From Rhodothalassium salexigens DSM 2132 (GTDB lineage Bacteria; Pseudomonadota; Alphaproteobacteria; Sphingomonadales; Rhodothalassiaceae): a DNA stretch of 64,000 nt. The stretch is taken from positions 1 through 64,000 of the forward strand of contig NZ_SLXO01000009.1 of assembly GCF_004341375.1 (NCBI RefSeq). Reading direction: 5' to 3'. A program made the position numbers and the translations under genes. Below are positions 28,700 through 36,530 of this stretch, piece after piece (the stretch's first letter is position 1; each line of letters starts with the position of its first letter). The notes below the pieces were generated by a model. The model had not been told where the DNA came from, searched no databases, and saw nothing but the letters and a program-made list of their open reading frames with translations.

Positions 28700-31600
28700 C
28701 TACTCGGCCGGTTGGGCAGCACCGCCGCCCTGGTCGCCATCGGCCGCGCCCGACCCGGCCTGGCACTGTTGTTGGCGCAGCCGCTGGGCCTCATAGCCCG
28801 GCGACTTGGTGAACCGCGCCAGCAGGTCGTAGAACACCGGCACCACGAACAGGGTGAAGAAGGTCGCCACCACGACGCCCCAGAAGATGGTCACGCCGAT
28901 GGTGGTGCGGCTGGCCGCCCCGGCGCCCGAGGCCATGATCAACGGCACCGCGCCCATGGCGGTGGACAGCGAGGTCATGATGATCGGGCGCAGGCGCAGC
29001 AGACACGCCTCGACCAGCGCGTCGCGGATCGCTTTGCCCTCGTCGCGCATCTGATTGGCGAATTCGACGATCAGGATGCCGTTCTTGGCGGCGATGCCGA
29101 TCAGGATCACCAACGCCACCTGGGAATAGATGTTGAGCGTGCTGCCGGCGGCATAAAGGCCCAACAGCCCGCCGGCGATCGCCAGCGGCACGGTCAGCAT
29201 GATCACCAGCGGGTGGATGAAGCTTTCGAACTGCCCAGCCAGGATCAGGAACACGATCAACAGCGCCATGCCGAAGACGAAGAAGATCGCGCCGCCGGCC
29301 TCGCGATACTCGCGGCTTTCACCCTTATAGTCGATGGTGGTCACCTCGGGCAATTCGGCGCGCACCAGGTCTTCCAGATCGTCGAGCGCCTGACCAAGCG
29401 TGAAGCCCGGCGCCACATTGGCGGTGACGGTCAGCGCACGCACCCGGTTGAACCGGTTGAGCGTCGCCGAGCCGGCCTGTTCGCGCACCTCGACCACATT
29501 GGACAGCGGCACCAACTCGCCGGTGCGGTCGGAGCGCACATAGTAGTTGAGGATATCGGACGGCTGATCCCGGTCGGCGTCCTGGGCGCGCAGGATCACC
29601 TCATACTCCTCGCCGTTCTGGATGAAGGTGGTGACCCGCCGACCGCCGAGCACGGTTTCCAGCGTCCGGCCCACGGTCTGCACCGACACGCCCAGTTCGG
29701 CCGCCCGGTCCAGATTGACCGCAACGCGCACCTGCGGCTGGGTCTCCTTGTAATCGGTATCGATGCCGACCAGCGACGCCAGCTTCGGTGCCTCGGCCTC
29801 GATCACGCTGGCATAGCGTTGCAGGTCGTCATAGGTGTCGCCGCCGATGACGAACTGCACCGGCTGGCGACCGCCGCTGGCGCTGATGCCCTGGCGCATG
29901 ATGATGAAGGTGCGCACGCCGGCCAGGTCGCTGTATTTGCCGCGCAATTCGTTGATGATCTCGTCGGCCGACCGCGCGCGTTCGTCCCAGGGCTGCAACG
30001 TGACGATACCGAACGCCTCGTTGTTGCCGTCGGCGCGCACGATGACCACCCGCGCCTCTTCGGTCTCGGTGGCCAGATAGAGCGTCCGGTCCTCGATCTT
30101 GCCGATGTATTCCTTCATATACTCGAAGCCGGCGCCCTCGGGCCCGGTGACGGCGATGAAGAAGGCGCCCCGGTCCTCGCGCGGCGCCAGTTCCTGGGGC
30201 ACGCTCACATAAAGCCCGGCAATGGCGACCAAGGCGCCGCCATAGACCACGCCGACCAACCACTTGCGGACGAAGAAATAGTCGAGCGACCGGGCATAGG
30301 CGCGCTGAAGCCCGCGAAAGGCGCTGTCGACCAGCCGGTTGACCAGCGGCTTGGTGTGGCCCTGGTTCTGGCGCAGCAGTTTGGAACTGAGCATCGGCGT
30401 CAGGGTCAGGGCGACCAGCGACGAGAACGCCACCGCCGCCGACAGGGTGATCGCCAATTCGCTGAACAGGCGGCCGATATTGCCGGCCAGAAACGGGATC
30501 GGCAGGAACACGCCGATCAGCACCAAGGTGGTGGCGATCACCGCGAAACCCACCTGGCGCGCGCCCTCATAGGCCGCCAACAGCCGCGGGCTGCCTTCCT
30601 CCACCCGGCGATAGATATTCTCCAGCACCACAATGGCGTCGTCGACCACCAGCCCGATGGCCAGCACCAGCCCCAACAGCGTCAACAAGTTGATGGTCAG
30701 ACCGAACAGATAGAGCACGCTGAACGTGGCGACGATGCACACCGGCACAGTGACCGCCGGGATGATCACCGTGCGGATCGAGCCCAGGAACAGGTACAAC
30801 ACCACGAACACCAGCACCATGGCGACGCCGAGGGTTACATAGACCTCTTCGATCGCCTGCGAGATGAACAGCGAGCTGTCATAAGACACGTCGAGGGTCA
30901 TCGACTCGGGCAACGTCTTGCGCATCTCCTCGATCTTGGCGTGCACCGCCTCGGCCACCGCCAGGGTGTTGGAGGTGGACTGGCGCACCACGCCCAGACC
31001 GATGCGGTTCTGGCCGTTGCCGCGGAACTCGGTTTCCTCGTTCTCGGCGCCGAGCGCCACCGTCGCCACCTCGCCGAGCCGGGTCAGGTGGCCGTCGGGG
31101 TTACGCCGCAGCACAAGCTGCGAAAAGTCCTCCGGGTCGCGGTATTCGCGGTCGATGCGCACGGTGAAATCGCGGCGCGTGGACTGCACCTCGCCACCGG
31201 GTAATTCGAGGTTTTCGCGCCGCAGCGCCGCTTCGATGTCGGCGACGGTGATGTCGCGCGCGGCCATCGCCTTGCGGTCCAGGTCGATGCGCATGGCATA
31301 GCGTTTGTCGCCGCCGATGCGCACCCGCGCGACCCCGTCGACCACCGAAATCTGGTCGACCAGATTGCGGTCGGCATAGTCCGACAGTTGCAGCGAATCC
31401 ATCACCGGGCTGGACAGCGCGAACCACATGATCGGGCGGGTGTCGCTGTCGACCTTGGAGACTTCGGGCGGGTCGGCTTCCTCGGGCAGGTTGTCGAGCA
31501 CCCGGCTGACCCGGTCGCGCACGTCGTTGGCCGCCGAGTCGATGTCGCGATAAAGCTCGAACTCGATGGTGATGCGCGAACTGCCGTCCTGCGACGACGA

Positions 31601-31843
31601 GGTGATGGTGCGGATGCCCTCGACCCCGGCGATGCGATCCTCGATGATCTGGGTGACGCGGGTTTCGATCACCGCCGCCGAGGCGCCGGGATAATCGGTA
31701 TCCACCGACACGATCGGCGGGTCGATATCGGGGATTTCACGCAGCGGCAGGCGCTGGAACGAGATGATACCGAAAGCCACCAGAATAAGGCTGATGACCG
31801 TGGCGAACACCGGCCGTTTGACGGCCACGTCAGACAGGACCAT
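28700..31843 (-). CDS. RND efflux transporter, HAE1 family inner membrane subunit
   Basis: The protein has 1047 residues, the family norm. Twelve membrane helices and two large periplasmic loops are visible. The N-terminal RPVFATVISLILVAFG, the proton-relay Asp pair in LVVDDAIVVLENIYRR, and the C-terminal TIGVTIFWGVVVATFFTLFVVPVFY follow MexB/AcrB-type pumps. The ATG at 31843 has GAGGAGA upstream, so the open frame before it is not part of the gene. It pairs with the adaptor 61 bases upstream; no outer-membrane channel or regulator is adjacent. It probably exports hydrophobic toxic compounds. Confidence 0.94.
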   Translation of the reverse strand: MVLSDVAVKRPVFATVISLILVAFGIISFQRLPLREIPDIDPPIVSVDTDYPGASAAVIETRVTQIIEDRIAGVEGIRTITSSSQDGSSRITIEFELYRDIDSAANDVRDRVSRVLDNLPEEADPPEVSKVDSDTRPIMWFALSSPVMDSLQLSDYADRNLVDQISVVDGVARVRIGGDKRYAMRIDLDRKAMAARDITVADIEAALRRENLELPGGEVQSTRRDFTVRIDREYRDPEDFSQLVLRRNPDGHLTRLGEVATVALGAENEETEFRGNGQNRIGLGVVRQSTSNTLAVAEAVHAKIEEMRKTLPESMTLDVSYDSSLFISQAIEEVYVTLGVAMVLVFVVLYLFLGSIRTVIIPAVTVPVCIVATFSVLYLFGLTINLLTLLGLVLAIGLVVDDAIVVLENIYRRVEEGSPRLLAAYEGARQVGFAVIATTLVLIGVFLPIPFLAGNIGRLFSELAITLSAAVAFSSLVALTLTPMLSSKLLRQNQGHTKPLVNRLVDSAFRGLQRAYARSLDYFFVRKWLVGVVYGGALVAIAGLYVSVPQELAPREDRGAFFIAVTGPEGAGFEYMKEYIGKIEDRTLYLATETEEARVVIVRADGNNEAFGIVTLQPWDERARSADEIINELRGKYSDLAGVRTFIIMRQGISASGGRQPVQFVIGGDTYDDLQRYASVIEAEAPKLASLVGIDTDYKETQPQVRVAVNLDRAAELGVSVQTVGRTLETVLGGRRVTTFIQNGEEYEVILRAQDADRDQPSDILNYYVRSDRTGELVPLSNVVEVREQAGSATLNRFNRVRALTVTANVAPGFTLGQALDDLEDLVRAELPEVTTIDYKGESREYREAGGAIFFVFGMALLIVFLILAGQFESFIHPLVIMLTVPLAIAGGLLGLYAAGSTLNIYSQVALVILIGIAAKNGILIVEFANQMRDEGKAIRDALVEACLLRLRPIIMTSLSTAMGAVPLIMASGAGAASRTTIGVTIFWGVVVATFFTLFVVPVFYDLLARFTKSPGYEAQRLRQQQCQAGSGAADGDQGGGAAQPAE

Positions 31844-31904
31844 GCCCGCTGTCTCCTCAAGAAGTCTGTCGCGCGTTGGACAAGCGCCGAGACCGGCGCG
31901 GCGC

Positions 31905-33017
31905 TTACATGCCGGCGGCGGCGGTCGCGGTCTGACCCTCGGCCCCGGCGGGCGCCCCGTCTTCGCGCAGGACCCGGACCGTGAGCCCCGGCCGCATGCG
32001 CAGGGTCCCGGCGGTGACCACCCGTTCGCCGGCGTCGAGACCGTCGCTGATTTCGGCGACCCCCGGCCGGCGCGCGCCCACCTCGACCCGGCGGCGTTCG
32101 ACCGTGTTGTCGGCGCGCACCACATAGACATATTGATTGTCGTCCACCGGCACGAGCGCGTCTTCCGACACCGCCAGCGACCGGCGCTGGTTGGAGCGCA
32201 GGATCACCGACATCAACATGCCCGGACGCAGCAGGCTGTCCGGGTTGGGCAGGATCGCCCGGGCGGTCACCGCGCGCGACACCGGGTCGACGCGCGACGA
32301 GATGGTGCGCATGGTGCCGTCGAAGGTCCGACCGGGGAACGCGGCGACCCGCGCGCTGACCGCCTGGCCCACCGACAGGTCGGCGATGAACCGCTCGGGC
32401 ACCGCGAAGTCCACTTTCAAGGGCTGCACATCGTCGAGCGTGGTGATCTCGTCGCCCGGCGACACCAAGGTCCCCGGCGATACCCGACGCAGGCCCAGCA
32501 CGCCGCCGAACGGCGCGGTGATGCGCCGGTCCTCGACCCGGGCGCGGGCCGCTTCCACCTGCGAGCGGAAGGCGCTCACTTCGCGCACGGCCTCGTCGCG
32601 CGCCGCCTCGCTGGCGTTGCCGCGCTTGACCAGATCCTGAATGCGCGCCAATTGCTGCTCAGCTTCCTTCAGCCGGGCCTTGGCCTCGGTGAACTGGGCC
32701 ACTTCCTCGTCGTCGGTCAGGCTGACCAGCACGTCGCCGGCATCGACCCGGTCGCCATCGTCGAAATGGACCTCTTCGACGGTCTCGGAGACGCGCGCGG
32801 TGATGGTCACGGATTCGTCCGCCGTGGCGGTGCCGATTGCCTCGATCTCGTCGGCGAACTGGTCGTAGCCGACCGTCGCCACCTCCACCGAGACCGGCCC
32901 GGCGCCGCCAAAGCCCGCGCCTTGCTGGCCCTGCGGACCGCGCTGGATCAAATACACCCCGCCGGCCACCAGCGCGGCGGCGAACAACAGCAGAAGGAGC
33001 GTGAACGCTTTTCTCAT
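31905..33017 (-). CDS. RND efflux periplasmic adaptor (membrane fusion protein)
   Basis: The protein has 370 residues: an N-terminal membrane anchor (about 4-24), a split lipoyl-like domain (GDRVDAGDVLVSL and RITAPFGGVLGLR), an alpha-hairpin (about 105-150), and beta-barrel and membrane-proximal domains. It joins the RND pump to an outer-membrane channel. It is the first gene of the two-gene efflux operon. The 469-base region upstream carries a near-perfect 18-bp inverted repeat that may regulate it. Confidence 0.93.
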   Translation of the reverse strand: MRKAFTLLLLLFAAALVAGGVYLIQRGPQGQQGAGFGGAGPVSVEVATVGYDQFADEIEAIGTATADESVTITARVSETVEEVHFDDGDRVDAGDVLVSLTDDEEVAQFTEAKARLKEAEQQLARIQDLVKRGNASEAARDEAVREVSAFRSQVEAARARVEDRRITAPFGGVLGLRRVSPGTLVSPGDEITTLDDVQPLKVDFAVPERFIADLSVGQAVSARVAAFPGRTFDGTMRTISSRVDPVSRAVTARAILPNPDSLLRPGMLMSVILRSNQRRSLAVSEDALVPVDDNQYVYVVRADNTVERRRVEVGARRPGVAEISDGLDAGERVVTAGTLRMRPGLTVRVLREDGAPAGAEGQTATAAAGM

Positions 33018-33486
33018 GATGGCTCCCTAAGACTGGGGCGCAGAGAATCTCCGTGCCCCGCCCGAAGTGGACCGGTAAACTGGCCCTTTATGCGTTTTTC
33101 CGTCGTCAAGCCGGTTTGGCGACGGCCCGACGGGTCATGATACGCTGGGCAATCGGGCGAACCTTCGCCGGCCCGATGACGAAGCCGTCGGGCGGTGCGG
33201 CGAGCGCCCACCCTTGTCCCAGGCATACAAACCAGAAGACCATAGCGAGAGGGCTATACGGTACAATTGTGCCGTTGGTTTACAATCACGGCAAGGCAAT
33301 GTGGTAAACACCCGCAGCGGCGCCTGGGTATTGCGTTGTGCGCCGGGGTGGCGCCGGGGTGGCACCGGGCAGGGCTGGACCGGCCCGGGACGACCCCGGC
33401 CGGCAATCGCGGCCGATTGGCGGTCATTGGCGTTGCGCGCCGCCCACCGCCGCCGCGGTCCGCCAGGGTGGGCGCGGGCGGGGCGC
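33018..33486. other. 469-base non-coding region upstream of the RND operon
   Basis: I find no convincing gene. Positions 33200-33310 are noticeably less GC-rich than their surroundings and contain two inverted repeats. On the minus strand this stretch offers possible promoter elements reading toward the efflux operon, for example TTGCCG and CACAAT with a 17-base spacer. The rest, next to the Dabb gene stop, is plain high-GC sequence. Confidence 0.5.
33258..33275. promoter_or_regulatory. 18-bp inverted repeat, candidate operator of the efflux operon
   Basis: ACGGTACAATTGTGCCGT is palindromic except for one base pair. A second short repeat (ATAGC, six bases, GCTAT at 33242-33257) adjoins it. 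It overlaps a possible minus-strand -10 region about 240 bases before the adaptor gene, as expected for a TetR- or MarR-type operator. No regulator gene is nearby. Confidence 0.4.
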
Positions 33487-33777
33487 TCAGTCGACCGCGC
33501 GAATGTCCGCCGACATACGCAGGTCGCGCAAGGGGCGCACGCGCGCGGTGATCTCCTCGTAGAGCGGATCGGCCTTGTAGCGGTCGAGCGACGCCAAGTC
33601 GTCGAACTCGGCATAGACCACCACGTCGATCTCATTATGCCACAGATCACGCTTTTCGTTCTGCACCACCTCAAGGTGTCGGACCGGCTCGATGGTGCCC
33701 AGGCGGGACAGGTCGTCCATGATTCGGCCCAGATGGGCGCGGTCCTTGGCGGTGAAGAAAACGATGTGACGGATCAT
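33487..33777 (-). CDS. Dabb-domain (stress-responsive alpha/beta barrel) protein
   Basis: The protein has 96 residues. MIRHIVFFTAKD at the start and the ferredoxin-like beta-alpha-beta pattern with DVVVYAEFDDLASLDRYKADPLY match the Dabb family of dimeric alpha/beta barrels. The family is functionally varied (stress-linked proteins, small cyclases and isomerases), and no specific reaction can be assigned. It is a single gene following the ABC exporter on the same strand with a 129-base gap. Confidence 0.85.
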   Translation of the reverse strand: MIRHIVFFTAKDRAHLGRIMDDLSRLGTIEPVRHLEVVQNEKRDLWHNEIDVVVYAEFDDLASLDRYKADPLYEEITARVRPLRDLRMSADIRAVD

Positions 33778-33906
33778 GGTCTGACGTGACGCTCCAGAAG
33801 GATGGGAGCCTGGCGGGGCGGCTGCGCGTGAGTGTGGAGCGCACCCGGGCGCCCTCTGTCAAGGGCGCTGTGGTCGCCCTGCCCGACCGGGGGCGCCGGT
33901 GACCGG

Positions 33907-35856
33907 CTATTCGCCGGCGGTATCCCAGACCGCCCGGCCGCCCAGATGGGTCTCGCTCCCGGGCTCGGCCCGAGGGTCGGCCTTGGGCTCGACCGGGGGC
34001 TCGGAAGCGCGGGGACCGGCGGGCGCGTCCGCTGTCGAGGCATCGCCCGCGTCGTCGGCGGCGGTCTGCTGGCGCTGCCACATGGCGGCATAGACGCCGT
34101 TTCGGGCCAGCAACTCGGCGTGGCGACCGCGTTCGACGATTTCGCCGCGGTCGAGCACAAGGATCTCGTCGGCGCCGACCACGGTGGACAGGCGGTGCGC
34201 CACCATCAGCGTGGTGCGCCCCTGCGAGACCCGTTCGAGGGCGGCCTGGATGTCGCGTTCGGTATGGGTGTCGAGGGCGCTGGTCGCCTCGTCGAGTAGC
34301 AGGATCGGCGGGTCCTTGACGATCGTCCGGGCGATCGCCACGCGCTGCTTCTCGCCGCCCGACAGTTTCAGGCCGCGTTCGCCCACCATGGTGTCGTAGC
34401 CGTCGGGCAATTGCTCGACGAACGGCGCGATCTGGGCCAGTTGCGCCGCCTCGGCGATGGTCTCGGGGTCGGCGTCGGGGCGGCCATAGGCGATGTTGTA
34501 GCCGATGGTGTCGTTGAACAGCACGGTGTCCTGGGGGACGATGCCGATGGCCCGGCGCAGGCTCGCCTGGGACACCGTGCGGATGTCCTGGCCGTCGATG
34601 CGGATGGCGCCGTCGGTGACGTCGTAGAAGCGGAACAACAGCCGCGCGATGGTCGACTTGCCGGCCCCCGACGGCCCGACGATGGCGAGCGTGCGCCCCG
34701 CCGGCACGGTGAAATCAAGGCCCTTGAGGATCGGCCGCTTGCCGTCATAGTCGAAGCGCACGCCCTCGAACCGCACCTCGCCGCCGGCGACCGCCAGGTC
34801 GGGGGCATCGGCGGGGTCCTCGACCTCGCGCGGTTCGTCCATCAGGCCGAACATATGCTCCATGTCGATCAGCGCCTGCTTGATCTCGCGATAGACGAAG
34901 CCGAGCACGTTCAAGGGCACGAACAACTGGATCAGCAACGAATTGACCAGCACGAAGTCGCCCACGGTCAGGGCGCCCGACACCACGCCCTGGGCCGAGA
35001 ACAGCATCAGCCCGCCCAGGGTGGCGTTCATGATCAGCGCCTGGCCGGCGTTGAGCCCGCTCAGCGAGTATTGCGAGCGCAGGGCGGCCTGCTGATAGCC
35101 GGCGATCGACCGGTCGTAACGGCGCGCCTCATGGTCTTCATTGTTGAAATATTTGACCGTCTCATAGTTCAGCAGGCTGTCGACCGCGTGGGTGTTGGCG
35201 GTGGAGTCGCGGCTGTTCATGTCGCGCCGGAACTGGGTGCGCCATTCGGTGACGATGGTGGTGAAGACGATGTAGGTGACCACTCCGGCCAGCAGACCCG
35301 CCGTGTAGTACCAGTCGAACTTGACCATGAAGATGCCGGTGACCAGCGCCAACTCGAACAAGGTGGGGCCGATGTTGAACAGCAGGAAGCGCAGCAGAAA
35401 GTCGACGCCGCGGGTGCCGCGCTCGATGGCCCGGCTCAGCCCGCCGGTGCGCCGCTCCAGGTGAAAGCGCAGCGACAAGGTGTGCAGGTGGCGGAAGGTC
35501 TCCAGGGCGACCCGACGCAGCGCGTGCTGGGTGACGTTGGAGAACACCGCGTCGCGCAACTGGTTCATGCCCACCGAGGCGAAGCGCGCCAGCGCATAGC
35601 CGAGCAGCAGGAACAAGGGCACCGCCACGGCCTGCGCGGTCTCGCCGGCCAGCCGGTCGGTGGCGTGCTTGTAGAAGAACGGCGTGTAGACCACCACCAG
35701 CTTGGCGGCGATCACCAGCACGATGGTCAACACCACACGGGCCTTGAGCCCGGGCTCGCCGGCGGGCCACAGATAGGGTAGCATCCGGCGGATGACCGCT
35801 CGGTGCTGTGCCGGGGTGGAATTGGTGGCCTTGCTGGTGCCCGGACGTCGCGCCAC
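33907..35856 (-). CDS. ABC exporter, ATM1/HMT1-like half transporter
   Basis: The protein has 649 residues. The N-terminal membrane domain has six helices; the ATPase has Walker A VGPSGAGKST, signature LSGGEKQRVAIART, Walker B ILLLDEATSALD and an H-loop histidine in VAHRLST. The membrane domain (LPYLWPAG, NYETVKYFNNEDHEARRYD) is of the ATM1/HMT1 type, which exports glutathione-linked sulfur or metal species. The GTG at 35856 is chosen because AAGGAG lies 6 bases upstream; a TTG at 35895 is unlikely. The C-terminal tail is Pro/Glu/Ala-rich. Two palindromes lie directly upstream. Confidence 0.9.
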   Translation of the reverse strand: MARRPGTSKATNSTPAQHRAVIRRMLPYLWPAGEPGLKARVVLTIVLVIAAKLVVVYTPFFYKHATDRLAGETAQAVAVPLFLLLGYALARFASVGMNQLRDAVFSNVTQHALRRVALETFRHLHTLSLRFHLERRTGGLSRAIERGTRGVDFLLRFLLFNIGPTLFELALVTGIFMVKFDWYYTAGLLAGVVTYIVFTTIVTEWRTQFRRDMNSRDSTANTHAVDSLLNYETVKYFNNEDHEARRYDRSIAGYQQAALRSQYSLSGLNAGQALIMNATLGGLMLFSAQGVVSGALTVGDFVLVNSLLIQLFVPLNVLGFVYREIKQALIDMEHMFGLMDEPREVEDPADAPDLAVAGGEVRFEGVRFDYDGKRPILKGLDFTVPAGRTLAIVGPSGAGKSTIARLLFRFYDVTDGAIRIDGQDIRTVSQASLRRAIGIVPQDTVLFNDTIGYNIAYGRPDADPETIAEAAQLAQIAPFVEQLPDGYDTMVGERGLKLSGGEKQRVAIARTIVKDPPILLLDEATSALDTHTERDIQAALERVSQGRTTLMVAHRLSTVVGADEILVLDRGEIVERGRHAELLARNGVYAAMWQRQQTAADDAGDASTADAPAGPRASEPPVEPKADPRAEPGSETHLGGRAVWDTAGE

Positions 35857-35880
35857 AAGAAACTCCTTTTCGACAACTGT

Positions 35881-35900
35881 GCCTTTTGCCCGCAAAAGGC
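35881..35900. promoter_or_regulatory. Perfect 9-bp inverted repeat upstream of the ABC exporter
   Basis: GCCTTTTGC, CC, GCAAAAGGC, 24 bases before the GTG start of the exporter on the minus strand. It may be an operator or a leader hairpin overlapping the ribosome binding region. Confidence 0.45.
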
Positions 35901-35903
35901 GTC

Positions 35904-35915
35904 ATTTACGTAAAT
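35904..35915. promoter_or_regulatory. Perfect 12-bp palindrome in the divergent promoter region
   Basis: ATTTACGTAAAT is fully self-complementary. It lies in an AT-rich patch between the divergent ABC exporter and the small unknown gene at 36004, a likely place for a promoter or operator. The minus strand through it reads TTAA-N7-TAAA, one base off a CtrA box. Confidence 0.4.
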
Positions 35916-36003
35916 TTAAGTGAGCCGGGCCAGACTGCCCGCCAACGATTTGCCCGCGGTCGGCCGTCCGCCCGCCATCCCCCGACGTTCTGGACCTTTG
36001 CCC

Positions 36004-36450
36004 ATGCCAGCAACCTCGCAGGCTCCCCAGCCCCCGGCTCCGACGGCGCTGGACGAGCAGTACCGCAAAGCCCATGACCATCTCCAGACCCTGGAGCAGG
36101 AAGACGAGGTGCGCGCCCGGTTCGTCTGGCACGGCGTCGGCCTGGACGTGCTGGTCTCGCACGAAAGCCATAATCGTCGGTTGCTACGGATTGACGCGGA
36201 TCTGGGCTGCCTGCCCTACTCTGCGGAAGGCGCGGCCATCCGCGACCGGGCCATCGACCAACTGAAGCAACTCGCCGCCTGGGATCATCCGGGCTTCTCG
36301 CTCGACCTGAGCCAGGCCGGACGGGTGTCGGTGCGCTCAAGCACGGTGCTCGACGCCGATATGACCATGGACGGCGTGTTCCGGGCGCTGTCGATCGTGC
36401 TGCTCGATATCGGCCCGGGCCTGATCGGCCTCGCGACGCATCTGAAATAG
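36004..36450 (+). CDS. Conserved-looking small protein, YbjN/secretion-chaperone-like fold possible
   Basis: The protein has 148 residues: a Pro/Ala-rich start, then a soluble alpha/beta domain (about 20-148) with an IDADLGCLPYSAEG segment and a hydrophobic C-terminal helix (FRALSIVLLDIGPGLIGLATHL). The two-layer alpha/beta pattern recalls YbjN-like or type III secretion chaperone-like proteins, but I see no decisive motif. The ATG at 36004 has only a weak ribosome binding site; a GTG at 35920 in frame is an alternative. It is divergent from the ABC exporter. Confidence 0.6.
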   Translation: MPATSQAPQPPAPTALDEQYRKAHDHLQTLEQEDEVRARFVWHGVGLDVLVSHESHNRRLLRIDADLGCLPYSAEGAAIRDRAIDQLKQLAAWDHPGFSLDLSQAGRVSVRSSTVLDADMTMDGVFRALSIVLLDIGPGLIGLATHLK

Positions 36451-36530
36451 CCTGGTGCCGGCCAGCTTCGGCCGGTGCCATAGCCGCAGCCATGGCCGCG
36501 CGCCGATCCCGCACGCCCGGCGCAGCCAGG

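Noticed and set aside
33053-33307. Possible 84-residue plus-strand gene in the RND upstream region
   Set aside because: No ribosome binding site, no recognisable motif, and it overlaps likely promoter and operator elements.
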